DNA of 64,000 nucleotides from Phymatolithon calcareum (GCA_977006965.1 OZ345360.1:1116001-1180000), one strand, 5' to 3'; positions 23,408 through 33,388 are shown, numbered from the stretch's first letter. Numbers and translations: made by a program. Notes: generated from the letters alone by a model not told the origin.

Positions 23408-24043
23408 TCACAGAGAGCGCATACATTTTGACATCATAAAGTTCTCGGATTGGACGTCCGCTGCAAGGGAAGCACAAAGATGGATAGCTCTGAAGAGCCC
23501 CCGCGCTCCTTCGTTGTGCAAGTATGAGCGGGTCGCATGCCCTGATTGTAGGGCACCTTCATGGAAGTTGGAATCTTGATAGTTGTACGCTCGTAGAGCA
23601 CTATTGATCTCCGGTGATATCCCGTTGCGCGATCCTTCATCTACCCGGCGAGCATAACCCATGCGACGAGCTAGTATGTACCGCCAATGACAGCGGTACA
23701 CATCAGAACTGTACCTTCCAATCGAATTCATGGAGCTCTCTCTCCAGACCACCTTCTGCGATACGTATTCCTCTGCTCCATGATATGACTCTAGTTTTTC
23801 TGGGTTGAGAAGTGTCAAGAGCAAAACAAAGTCCTCAATTGATCCTCCCATTCCTCCATCTGCGACTGCCTTCATGATATACATTCCTATTTGCATGGCG
23901 ACTGATCGTGAATGCTCTGTTTTGAAGGCCCTAAGAGCATACATGGCTCTCTCGTGGTCTGCCAAAGCTCCTTTCATCATGAAAACACATTTCCCATCCA
24001 GGCCGCAATGACTTATAGTCAAATCGTAGCTCATTAGGTACAC
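23408..24043 (-). CDS. Hypothetical ORF, 211 codons
   Basis: A single open frame longer than chance expectation in this A/T-richer stretch, starting MYLMSYDLTISH. It contains LKTEH-like and SIEDFVLLLTLLNPEKL segments that read as plausible protein, but no known family, signal peptide or membrane segment is evident. Flanks are non-coding and repeat-like, so it may be a gene-poor-region gene, a mobile-element ORF or chance. The opposite-strand frames are shorter. Confidence 0.3.
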   Translation of the reverse strand: MYLMSYDLTISHCGLDGKCVFMMKGALADHERAMYALRAFKTEHSRSVAMQIGMYIMKAVADGGMGGSIEDFVLLLTLLNPEKLESYHGAEEYVSQKVVWRESSMNSIGRYSSDVYRCHWRYILARRMGYARRVDEGSRNGISPEINSALRAYNYQDSNFHEGALQSGHATRSYLHNEGARGLFRAIHLCASLAADVQSENFMMSKCMRSL

Positions 24044-25330
24044 AGATGAACCGCAAAGGACACGCAGGCCGAAAAGCTCAGTTTAGGGGCCAAATTCGAA
24101 TGTTTTGCTCGATGTAGAACTGCCCGTATCTTTTTTTTTCCAGCCGATTTTCTGAAAACGAAAAAAATGGGTCCAGGTACTGCGCTTAATAAGACATCCA
24201 CCTTGAAATAATATCCGAACGCGCAACGGCTAACTGTCTACATCATCTGAACGAATAGGCATATTTGGACACGAAAATCGCGGCTTTGCTTGTAGCTTCG
24301 CGTACCCTGCGCAAACTCACCCCAAACTTGTTCAGTACGAGCGCATACACATGGCGAAGGACAGGAAATACTCTATGACGTGTTTCGATGCGCGTGGGCC
24401 TCGCAAAAGAATTATTTTACTGTGTCCCAATAAACCTCAATTGTAGCAGTACGAGGGGGTTAATTGAAGCTCCCTTTGTCAATAATTATTATCATTGCAC
24501 CTGAGAGACTTTTCGTTGCGCTACAATCCTTCGCTTACGTTCTCATTTTAGTAGTTGATTTCGGACATTTTCTTTGGACAGTACCAACTGCCATTTCCAG
24601 CATCTCTTCTTTTGAGAAGTTGAAGAATGTAAACATGATATTTGCTCGGAATGGCAAAAATGCATCTTTTTTTTGATGCCATTCTCCTGCTTCCTTTGCA
24701 TTGTGGTCTCGTTTTTCCCTCATGTGATAGGAGTATCGTTTGGTGTGCCTGATTTTTCCCCATTCGACAGTAGGTCCAAGCATGGAGCAATGCGCAACTG
24801 GGCGGAGAGACCAAAAGCTTCTTTAGTGCTTATTTGGTTCCTGGACGCTACAGTACTGGCGGAACACATCCCCCGTAGCAACCGAGGGGATCCCCCGCGC
24901 GGATGCATCTCAGCACACCTTCCACGCTCGCGTGCAACGACCCATCGCGACAGTTTAGGTACGAAACCCGAACCCCTGCCCTTAGACCAATCGCTCCCAA
25001 TACCCCTCTTGAACGAAGAGCACTGTAGAGACCAATTAAATTATGAATCCGGCCGGAAACTGCTTTCCTTTCGCATGGCCTATAGTACACGCCTATGGAC
25101 GTAGCGGAGCAACTTTTCCTGTAACAAGAAGACAGATGATAATGCTTTCATCAAGTCAGCATAAAAACTGCTGCACAAATTTGCTTACCCTGAACTGATC
25201 GCGAAACCAGCGAAGGGAGATAGTAACGGTCCTTGAGTACCTGGTGGAGACCAACAGCACGATACAACGTCGCACTAATGGAAGCCTGATAGTAGCCGAA
25301 CAAGTAGAGATCGCCGTAATGATATACACG
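24044..25330. other. Non-coding stretch
   Basis: Contains T-rich tracts and short frames (143 codons or fewer, overlapping on both strands) without resemblance to known proteins. One TACAGTA near 24850. Confidence 0.4.
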
Positions 25331-25333
25331 AGT

Positions 25334-25712
25334 AGCGTAATTTGAAGATTTTATTGCAGTGCCCGATACCCCTTTTTTAGAGTAAATTGGCAGCTATCGC
25401 ACACACCTCACGCGTTCCCTCTTCCTACCAGGTTTCTGCTCAGGGTCTCGGCCAGTAGTGTGTAAGCCTGCCAATTGGTTCTTCTAACACTGTCAGCTCT
25501 TCCGGTGTCCAGGTAGGCTTCAACAGAGTGTTGCGGACCAAGCGCATCCATTGTATCCCCCCAGCTTCGTGTCTTTCCTGCGAGGGGACCCGAGTAGCAG
25601 GTATGATATACGCAGCTAGAACCCGGCCTAGCCTGCAGTATGGTACTGCAGGTTGCCAACTTTCTCGGCCATGGGGGCACCGGGCACCTCAATAAAACGA
25701 CTAACTATGCTG
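25334..25712 (-). mobile_element. Small element (about 379 bp) with terminal inverted repeats
   Basis: The left end (AGCGTAATTTGAAGATTTTA, then GCAGTGCCCGATACCCC) and the inverted right end (AGCATAGTTAGTCGTTTTAT, then GAGGTGCCCGGTGCCCCC) are imperfect inverted repeats of about 38 bp. Internal sequence matches the copies at 7501-7736 and 22735-22880. Ends of the same type are found alone at 11014, 14388 and 19475. It encodes no full protein. No target duplication is obvious. It also contains a palindrome of the form CCTGCAGTACCATACTGCAGG-like arms near 25632-25652. Confidence 0.65.
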
Positions 25713-26114
25713 CACAAACTGCTTGACAACTTAACTTTGCATTCTGCCCCGAATGCAGAACTCCACAGTACAGTAAAGTCAGTTCAGTAACGTAAATTCC
25801 TCTTTCCAGGTCGATACAAATTTGAAACAAATACTGCCCCTCGCTCTTACGTAAATCATCCTGCAAGCAAATGTCAGTCCTCCGTGTGACGTTGAAATGC
25901 GTAATGCATCAATTCTTTCAAATATCCAGAATCTTATGTAATCCCTTTGGGTGGACACTGGCTTTCAAATCTCTCCCAAAAACCCTTCTTCGACAGTGAT
26001 GTGCCGAGGCCTTCCAACGCCCATCACTCCTGTATATACAGTAGCCCCATGCGCCACCCGACGTCACCCGTACCCAACCTCCTCACGCAACACACGCCTT
26101 TACTGCAACAGATC

Positions 26115-26966
26115 ATGGATCCGTCGCCCATGCAACTGGATGCGCACCCCATGCTCCCTGAATCCCGCATGTACAGCATCTTTCACCGTCTCTCCGAAGA
26201 GCGCATCCGACTCGAAATCCAAAACCTCCACCGCGAGCACGACGATCTAACCTGCACGCTCGAGTCTCACCACCTCGACTTCCCCTCCGCCACCGTGTCT
26301 GCATTCGGCCCGCTCCGCTCCGTCGCGCAATTCGCTCTCTCGCCGTGCTGCTCAGCCGCGATGGGCGTGAACGAAATATCACCACGTGTCGCGCTCACGC
26401 TACTCGAACTCATTGCGCTGCGTCGCAACATGATCGGGTCGCGACGCCGGATGCGGAGCGCCCCGTCCACGGCCGCATTGAACACCGTGTTGCAGTCCGC
26501 GTGTCGCGAATTGCTGGCGACATCTTTTGTCGACGGCGAAGATGATAGGCGATGGTATGCTTTGCAGCAATTACGTGTGCTGCGCCAGCTGCATGAGAAG
26601 TGGGCGAGACAGGAGATGTCGTGTGAATTCGCTGCAGCTGCAGAGGAGGAGGTTGTGTGGGATGCTATGCAGAGTATGCGAAGACGGAGGAAGATTTTTG
26701 GAAGGACGGGGTCGATACGGGGGAAGATTTTCAAGTTTGTTGCTGCAGGTTCGAGAAGTGGGCGCTCTTATGTGCGGGGACGGGGGAACTTTGAGCGGAG
26801 GATGACGGTGGATATGACTATGGGGGGTAGACAATTGTGCAATTGGACGGGGAATGAAGATGAAGACATACGTCAAACTACGCTCGGCGGTGGACGCGAT
26901 AGGGTTGAAACTCCGACATCACTTAGTGGCGGACAGGATGGAAATGAAAATGACGATCGACAATAG
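26115..26966 (+). CDS. Orphan family protein, member 3 (283 aa)
   Basis: Start chosen at MDPSPMQLD, which aligns with the MQxD/E motif of members 1 and 2; the frame is open 56 codons further upstream. Shared blocks: helix SEERIRLEIQNLHREHDD, core SPRVALTLLELIALRRN, basic SRRRMRSAPS, helix LQQLRVLRQLHEKWARQE, acidic EEEVVWDAMQ, then MRRRRKIFGR. The tail is Gly/Arg-rich and not shared. No intron. TGTATATACAG about 80 bases upstream could be the TATA region. Function unknown; nuclear location inferred from the basic runs only. Confidence 0.8.
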   Translation: MDPSPMQLDAHPMLPESRMYSIFHRLSEERIRLEIQNLHREHDDLTCTLESHHLDFPSATVSAFGPLRSVAQFALSPCCSAAMGVNEISPRVALTLLELIALRRNMIGSRRRMRSAPSTAALNTVLQSACRELLATSFVDGEDDRRWYALQQLRVLRQLHEKWARQEMSCEFAAAAEEEVVWDAMQSMRRRRKIFGRTGSIRGKIFKFVAAGSRSGRSYVRGRGNFERRMTVDMTMGGRQLCNWTGNEDEDIRQTTLGGGRDRVETPTSLSGGQDGNENDDRQ

Positions 26967-27045
26967 TAAAGGTCCCGTACGGTTTAAAGTGTCAATGAAG
27001 GGCGTGGGGGCAGTTTGGGTGTTGAGGTATTTTGTCGCAACTTAA

Positions 27046-29453
27046 TTGATGTCACGTGATGAGGGTAAAACAAGTGGTAAACCAATTGTACGAATAATCT
27101 GCAGCGGCAAGGCCTTCCCGACTGCTCATGGAGAGGTGGTGGCGAATACAAAAGAGCAATTCAAATCCGTACAATCATTTTCCAAGTGAACGCAAAGGGA
27201 CTGTACCACGCACTGTTCCACTGTGTTCAAGCAGACATGTTTGAAAAGCCCCATAAATTTAGTACTACCCCGATTGGTGTCCATGTGAATATGTGTGAGG
27301 AAAGTCTTCTTCATGGCACCAGCATTACGGCCCTTTCAGCACCTAAATCCCCTCGCCCTCGTCTGCAGCGTATGCAGATGCAGACCCTGGACTTGGAAAC
27401 GACTACCTTCACGTTACATCGACTTCTGTCCCCCGTTTGACTCTACATTTACTGTACTGTACGGAGGGAGTATCATACTGTCCTGTTCTGTGCGACTTGT
27501 AAGTGCGACCGCCGATTCGCAACTTTCCTTCTTTCTTTCATTGCACTAGTCCACATAAATCACCTTCTTTCCCAATTTGGGAGAAAATGTGATTTATGCG
27601 TACAGTAATAGTGAAATGTATCATAAAAAGGAAGCAGAGCTTACTGTAACGCGCGCCGAGCGCACATTACAAATTTTTTTAATTCTTCATAGTTTGCAAC
27701 AAAGACAAGTGAATTTCACAAGTCTTTGTTGGCTCGCTGGATGCAAGGACCTTTGTTCACGGCTTAATTCAATCCGAGAAGCACACCATTTGAAGCTGGA
27801 GACGCCGATCTATACCACCTGGAGGTTTTTTGGGCACAATTTCGAAGCATGCGTCTGCTCTGGGGGGTGCGGGAAATATCGAAAAAACACAAAAGCTCTG
27901 GAACAAGCATATTAAAGATCAAAACTAAAAACACGTGTAATGTGTGTAATGTACCCAGGCTGTTGTGGGACATCTGTTACGGAAAGAGATGCACAAAAAG
28001 CCCGCTATGACAGATTGCTGATGCACAGACACGTTGAACGTTTCGTAACTCTCTCCTCTTCTTGTGATATTCGGCGGGCCCTCAACACTAAAAAACTTTC
28101 GAAAGTTTTGCCTCTCGTTGTTTTAAGGTAGAGTTCGAGGGGCAAAAGTTCGGCCGCCATTAGGATACACTAATAGTTGTGCAGCATAATTAGTAGGTCT
28201 TACTATGCTGCGCATGGACTTGAAAAAGAAACGCTAAAATTCGGGCATGATATGGGCAAAAGTAGTGGTCCAATTTGCGAAACTTTTGCCGAAAGTGCGA
28301 AATTTCGCACTTTCGACAGTAACTTTCGGCAACTTTTTTTTAAGATTTTGGTAAACTATTTCAGAAATATGCTTAAGTTCAATCTCTGGTACCAGGTTTT
28401 GGCCTAAAAAGCGAAATCAAGCGATTTTAACGATTAACTTTCGCCTGACAAAGATTCTCAATGACTGTATTCGAAAATTTAGCTAGGCATAAGTTTCGCG
28501 AAAGTTTCGCAAAAGTTTCGGGGCAGTATATCGAGTTACGGAACTCAGGGCACGTAATATTGAAGCATGCTGATTGTCCAGCAAAGCCTACTTACAAATG
28601 CATCTTTTCAAAAATGTAACAAAATATATGTTCTCAAGCAGCTCCAAATCTATATTCAGAGACTCTAGTATTTTGAGGAAAGGTTTACACATTTATGCAG
28701 ATATCGAAATTTCCCGCACCCCCCTGTGCATTGGACTGCGATCTGCTCGTGCTACTGTATGCGTGTTTCACGAGAACCATAATTCCAAAAATCGAATTGG
28801 CATAAACACTACGTAAAATGTGGTACACGTAGCATATTTTAGTTTTTTAAGAATGACAGCTTCGTAAAATACATATTTTGATGCAACGCAGAACATACAC
28901 CGCTCTCCTTGGCATATTCCAAACCAAGATATCGAATCGGCTATGACAAACGCTTCCGAACTCAGAAAGTGGAATCAAATGAAGCCTTCTAGACGTGCTA
29001 GCCTCTTAGGGAAACAAGGCAATCATCATCATCATTTTTTGATGCGGACTTGATTAAAGCCAGAGAGAAGGCCATGGCTTTGCGACTACTCTGTACCCAA
29101 AAGAAAACCCAGGTAGAAAGTATAGAGTGGGGGCACTCACTTCAAATGTTATGTTTCTTGGATTGAATTGAGTCGCGAACAAAGGTGAGGAAGGGCGCAA
29201 AAACTGGAAAGAACCTTCGCTTCGGCATGCTGAGCCGACTTAAACGCAAAACGAAACTGGATTTGGTTATGATACATGCAATCTCGGGAAAAAAAACCCT
29301 AACCAGCAGCCGTAGGACTCGTACGGTATCCACGGTAAAAGTTTGTAAGCTCCTGACATTGACGTTTATTGCTGCGCAGACCGATCTGAAACAAGATTCA
29401 AATATGAAAGTAAATTAATTTAGTACAGTACCGTGCTGTAGCACTGTATACTC
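27046..29453. repeat. Non-coding stretch with palindromes and an AACTTTCG-rich patch
   Basis: Palindromes: 27554-27598 (45 bp, CATAAATCAC arms) and 28290-28315 (perfect 26 bp, CGAAAGTGCGAAA arms). Between about 28090 and 28520 the string CTTTCG/CGAAAG recurs roughly ten times (for example ACTTTCGAAAGT and AAGTTTCGCGAAAGTTTCGC), giving many mutually complementary segments. No gene seen. Confidence 0.6.
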
Positions 29454-29533
29454 CACTGGGGGAGCACGGCAGCAATTTGGCCCGAAAATTATTTGGTTTA
29501 TTTGGGCCAAAATGCTGCCGTGCTCCCCCAGTG
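29454..29533. repeat. Hairpin with 30-nt arms and 20-nt loop
   Basis: Arms 29454-29483 and 29504-29533 pair with one mismatch; the stem is G/C-rich (CACTGGGGGAGCACGG) and the loop A/T-rich. It is one of the most stable potential RNA hairpins in the window. Confidence 0.9.
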
Positions 29534-30432
29534 TCCACTCATCGTAAGCTGTTTGGCGTCGCTCAAAAAGCGACAAACTATCTAATGCTCGCACTCCTCT
29601 TGCAGAGACAGTGGTCTTCCCAGTTGTTTCTTGATCTCTAACTGAGGCGTCCGACTCTAAAAAACAAATAAGTTGCCAATTGGTCGTGAAGTGGGCTTGA
29701 TGACAACGAAAATACATGATACAACATTAAATCTAAACGTAATGACACTTGGATAATCCAATTGCAGAGAGTAGAGCCCATGTTCGGACGTGTCCTATCA
29801 ATCCCTTTGAGACATAGATTTCAATCTTTTGCGGCTTCTGTAAAATGTCCTTCACTTGCAGAATGCAGAAACAATTACCAAAAACAATTTAATAACCAGC
29901 CACGTATCTAGTTAACTCCAGAGCGGAACGGTCACGGATCAGAGCAGTAAGGCCAACGTGCGCGGCAAGCACGACCACCTCAGACCATCCTGGTGTCAAA
30001 ACTCATGGTGGTACAGTACGGCTCCGGAACGTGTCCGCAGCAGTCTTCTCGCCCAGTACAGTCACGGGCGCCAAACTCCTCAATGTCTGTGTCCAAGAAA
30101 CACAGAAAATTCGGATGGATGGAGTATAATACTTCGACTACGAGCCTTACCATTCGAGATAGATGACTAGTTGGCTAAGTATTGAGTAACATCTAAATTA
30201 ATTCCACGGTAATACTGTAGCTACCGTCGGCAAACTAGAACACTCCAAGGGCGATAGTGTCCCAAGAGACTAAGATGCCGCTGGCGTTATCTGATGCTAA
30301 ATCACCGGTATTGCAAGCGTCAAGCTGTACATCCAGGCCACGATGGACCCACCGATCGTAGGCATAGTTGCCGATCGACCGCCTACCAGAAACAGTAATG
30401 AAGACCCTGTAGGAGGTGTTTCGAAGAATACA

Positions 30433-30553
30433 CGCCAAACATTCGTCGCAAGCAAGGTATTAATTACAAGAGTTTGCCCAAGTCTTGGGCAAACTCTTGT
30501 AACTCCTTGCTTGCGACGAATGTTTGGCGCTTGGAACTTGGGCCCCAAGTTCC
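30433..30553. repeat. Two adjacent palindromes inside element copy 2
   Basis: The first has arms 30433-30482 and 30484-30528 around a single T; the right arm lacks a few bases of the left. The second, at 30533-30553, has ten-base perfect arms (GGAACTTGGG) and a one-base centre. Copy 1 has neither: it runs from TTTGCCCAAG directly to TCCAAGGGATACC near 2745-2720. Confidence 0.9.
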
Positions 30554-31329
30554 AGGGATACCTAAATCAAATCGCAAGATACTTACAGCTGTTTACACAG
30601 ATCCTGACAGCCCTGAAAATGCACATGTCGGACAACCTGACACACCGATCTGTTTTCCACTTTAAGTGCGACTCGACCCAGGAGCTTCGTGACGTGGCGG
30701 AAGATTGGGACCCTCTTGACAGCGATATCGAGAGGGCGTGCAAATTCGTGCTCGATTGCTGTGCGACCTCGGAAGACGGTTGCCCGGTCGCAACAATTTC
30801 CACATTTTGTTCTCCTGATCGTTTTCAAAACTTGCCGGAACCGCTGCTCAACGTCGTCCGGCACTATCGCGACTCTTTCGCCCCTCGTCGAAATCCACCG
30901 AAAAACGAAAGAAGGACTCTCCTTCCCAAGAATTCGAAAGCTGTCAGTACCAGTGTAACAGCAATTTGCAGGCATGCTGAAAATCACACGCATGCTCAGG
31001 GTACGGGACGCCGAAGTTTCGGAGAAAAGACGACAACTATTGGATTCTGTGAATCGTATGCAACCCAGTGTGAAACGCTCGTCTACGAAGTCGGGATGCC
31101 GCTCGAAGATCAGTTGGACTGATCTCATTCCACGTCCAGAGTGGTTAGACAATGTCGAACCTCTAAATCTTCGTGACGGGCATCGATTCGTTAAAATGGT
31201 TAATCTGTGAAGGGCGGTACTTCTCCTGAGCCGAGCATTCCCGGGCTGTTCTCCCTTGCTTCCAAAATTTGGGATCACACGGGCATACGTGCCATATGAC
31301 AGTGAGTCACTAGTCACTTTGCTAAAGAG

Positions 31330-31793
31330 CAGGCTTGGGTCCAATTCTATTGGAGACCATTGCATCAAACAGTGCAATTCAGAAATGTTATTGCTCGTCG
31401 TTCTTGGTTGCAATTGGTATTGCAATTGGAATGCCGGCGCCAATATGGCATTGCAATAGGAAAGCTGGAGCAATCGGTTTATCAATAGGTGCAACACCAA
31501 TTGTAAGCAATCATACTAAGGAGAACCCGAACCGATGACGAGCTGTATACCCTGTTTGAGTACGTGGCGGATCATTATTTACCTTATGCTTCGTGGTTTC
31601 GAAGACGGCGAGCATGATGCTCGCCGTCCTACGATGCCTCAATAATGAAATCGTAAGGTTCACTGAGGTACAATAATTTCCAATTGCAACGCTGCTACAA
31701 TAGCTATTGCAATAGAGGGAGCAAGGCACAATTGGGTATTGCTATTGCATATTGCAATTCATTGCAATGAAAATTAATTTGGACCCAAGCCTG
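31330..31793. mobile_element. hAT-type miniature element (464 bp)
   Basis: Terminal inverted repeats CAGGCTTGGGTCCAA at both ends, flanked by the 8-bp direct repeat CTAAAGAG (31322-31329 and 31794-31801). Eight-bp target duplications and ends beginning CAG are typical of hAT transposons. The interior is rich in TTGCAAT/ATTGCAA words, has no coding capacity and includes a perfect 25-bp palindrome at 31604-31628. It is inserted into the Fanzor-type element, so it is younger than that insertion. Confidence 0.85.
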
Positions 31794-31936
31794 CTAAAGA
31801 GTACTGGTGTACCAACTCTGGCCCGCGAATCAAAAATATGGCGAATCGCTTGTTTTGATTTCAATACCAAGGAAACAGAGAACAAGAATTTCGAAAGCCC
31901 GCGCAAGGCATCGGGAAAATCACGCAAGCTCAAACT

Positions 31937-31973
31937 GCGTCGCCGGCTACGGAAGTTCCGCAGCCGGCGACGC
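31937..31973. repeat. Palindrome (37 bp) inside element copy 2
   Basis: Arms of 18 bases (GCGTCGCCGGCT start) with one mismatch and a one-base centre. The corresponding part of copy 1 (about 1020-990, minus) has CGCCGGCG and GGCTGCGG but not the palindrome. Confidence 0.85.
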
Positions 31974-32017
31974 GCAGCGGAACGGCATATCTGTGCTCTC
32001 CTCCACTGCATGGACTC

Positions 32018-32185
32018 CTGTGGTCTAGTGGTAGCTCTGCGTCCGCGCAACTGTGCGAACATTTCGGTATGATACGGGCAGGAATGTTGAGGTCGCCGAT
32101 TCGAGTCCTGTCCCAAGCAAGAATTAAATTACGTTCCGCGAAGGGCACACGGATTTCGCCGTGTAGTGTGTGCCGCAGTACTCGC
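32018..32185 (+). mobile_element. tRNA-like (possible SINE) insertion in element copy 2
   Basis: TGGTCTAGTGG at 32021-32031 matches the polymerase III A box, and GATTCGAGTCC at 32098-32108 matches the B box, 77 bases apart. A tRNA cloverleaf does not close (T-stem and acceptor do not pair), so it is not a functional tRNA. The segment is absent from copy 1, where the RuvC-I coding sequence stands instead. Exact limits and target duplications are not clear. Confidence 0.4.
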
Positions 32186-32901
32186 GGGAAGCAGAACGCA
32201 TAACCATTCCCGTTCGCGACTTCAAGTCGTCCGCATTCGCCCAATTTGGGAGCAGTTTCTCCACCAAGGGATACCGTTGCAACAACCTGTCCATCCATTC
32301 CCAAAAATTCGAGAAAACTAGGCTCGACAATATCGCTTCCTACAATGCTACCGTGCAGAGTTTCAGCAACGTGACGCTGCTGCAGGTGGGGAAAGCGCCA
32401 GCGTGTGCAAAGTTCGTTCATGAGATTTTGCCCGCCATGATGGAGGAACTTTTGAGTCTCCTGGGGCCACAGAAACGGTTTGCCCGGTTTCTTGCCGGGA
32501 AGAGGAGCAAGTTGAGCTCCGACGGTTGAAGGGACAAGAGAAGAGGCGGAAGAAGAGGGATCTGTATAGTCGTGCCGGGGTTGTGTTTCGGGAATTCCGA
32601 GTTCAAGTTTGGGACAAGCGGGCCTGTTCCGTGGAAGAAGCTGCTTCGGGCTTTGGCAAACATGTGTCCTGTTGTGCTAGCTGATGATTTCTGGAAGTCC
32701 GCACGGTGTCACGGATGCTGGACCGTTCCGCTAGAGGGTGAAGGTTATCCCATGTTATGTTGAACAAACAGTGAAACGGGCAAGAATTTCTGCAGCGTGG
32801 GCCACAGTGACAGAGACTTGAATGCAACACGCAATATAGGAATATGTGGTGTGCACATGCTTCATGGAAAAGAACGTCCGGCGTTTCTAACTAGGTCTTA
32901 G
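32170..32901 (+). pseudogene. Fanzor/TnpB-like RuvC nuclease domain, copy 2 (relic)
   Basis: Frames give ITIPVRDFKSSAFAQFGSSF, LPAMMEELL, then after a frame change FGNSEFKFGTSGPVPWKKLL, a degraded zinc-ribbon start (DDFWKSARCHGC), a TGA at 32761, and in the same frame DRDLNATRNIGIC at 32809-32847. DRDLNATRNI is a near-consensus RuvC-III motif of TnpB/Fanzor nucleases. The frame closes with TAG at 32899. RuvC-I is missing because of the tRNA-like insertion. The TGA stands at exactly the same place as in copy 1. Confidence 0.75.
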
Positions 32902-33169
32902 TGGCATACAAAACAATTTTCTGTTTATTAGCCAGCATGCATATGTATTTATGAGGCCTCTAGCTTGTCTGCGAAGTTCACTTAGATTTTGTTTACAAGG
33001 GGAGGAACTTTGTAGCCTTTAGAGGGCAATAAACAGCTTAAAATTTTCTCTTCGTACTCCTATCAAGCACCGTACAAGCACGAATATAAAGACCTACGAT
33101 GAAACTGGCTTGGAAACATTCTTAGAATGGGCAAGCACCGCCTGGTCCGCCAGGTGCTGCTACAATGAG

Positions 33170-33325
33170 TCAGACCAACGCCAGAATCAATCTTTGGTGA
33201 CGTGCCTTGGACAAGACGTGAAAGCTGCAGTCCAACTCGCTAAGGATAGGATAGAATGGAAGAACCTTAGGCCTTCGAATCGCTGCTAGCCCCATTAGGG
33301 GAAAAGGCAAAATGAATGAAATGAG
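33170..33325 (+). mobile_element. Dispersed repeat, probable LINE 3' end, copy B
   Basis: Matches 5871-6030, same orientation. The open frame reads SDQRQNQSLVTCLGQDVKAA and DRIEWKNLRPSNRC before stops. Ends in an AATGAAATGA-type tail. It begins just after a small inverted repeat (33136-33160) and lies 64 bp from the 3' end of the NUFIP-like gene. Confidence 0.5.
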
Positions 33326-33388
33326 AGTCTATGGCGAATAAATTGCCTTTTATCCTTCTTACAGTTTTCAATGTCTTCATCTTTGAAA

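Larger units (their letters stand above)
29950..32901 (+). mobile_element. Decayed TnpB/Fanzor-type transposable element, copy 2
   Basis: Aligns end to end with the minus strand of 1-3236, starting at CCTGGTGTCAAAA (29989) and ending beyond the RuvC-III motif. Protein blocks shared with copy 1: SVSKKHRKF, LQLFTQILTALKMHMSDN, DVAEDWDPL, LDCCATSEDG, PEPLLNVVRH, RMQPSVKRSS, and the nuclease region. It differs by three palindromic insertions or replacements (30433-30553, 31937-31973), a hAT-type miniature element (31330-31793) and a tRNA-like insertion (about 32018-32185) that replaces the RuvC-I coding part. It is non-functional. The 3' end after 32838 is where a guide RNA would be sought if the family follows known Fanzors. 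Confidence 0.75.

Noticed and set aside
32018-32110. Functional tRNA gene
   Set aside because: A and B boxes are present but the T-stem and acceptor cannot pair and spacing is too long; kept only as a possible SINE.
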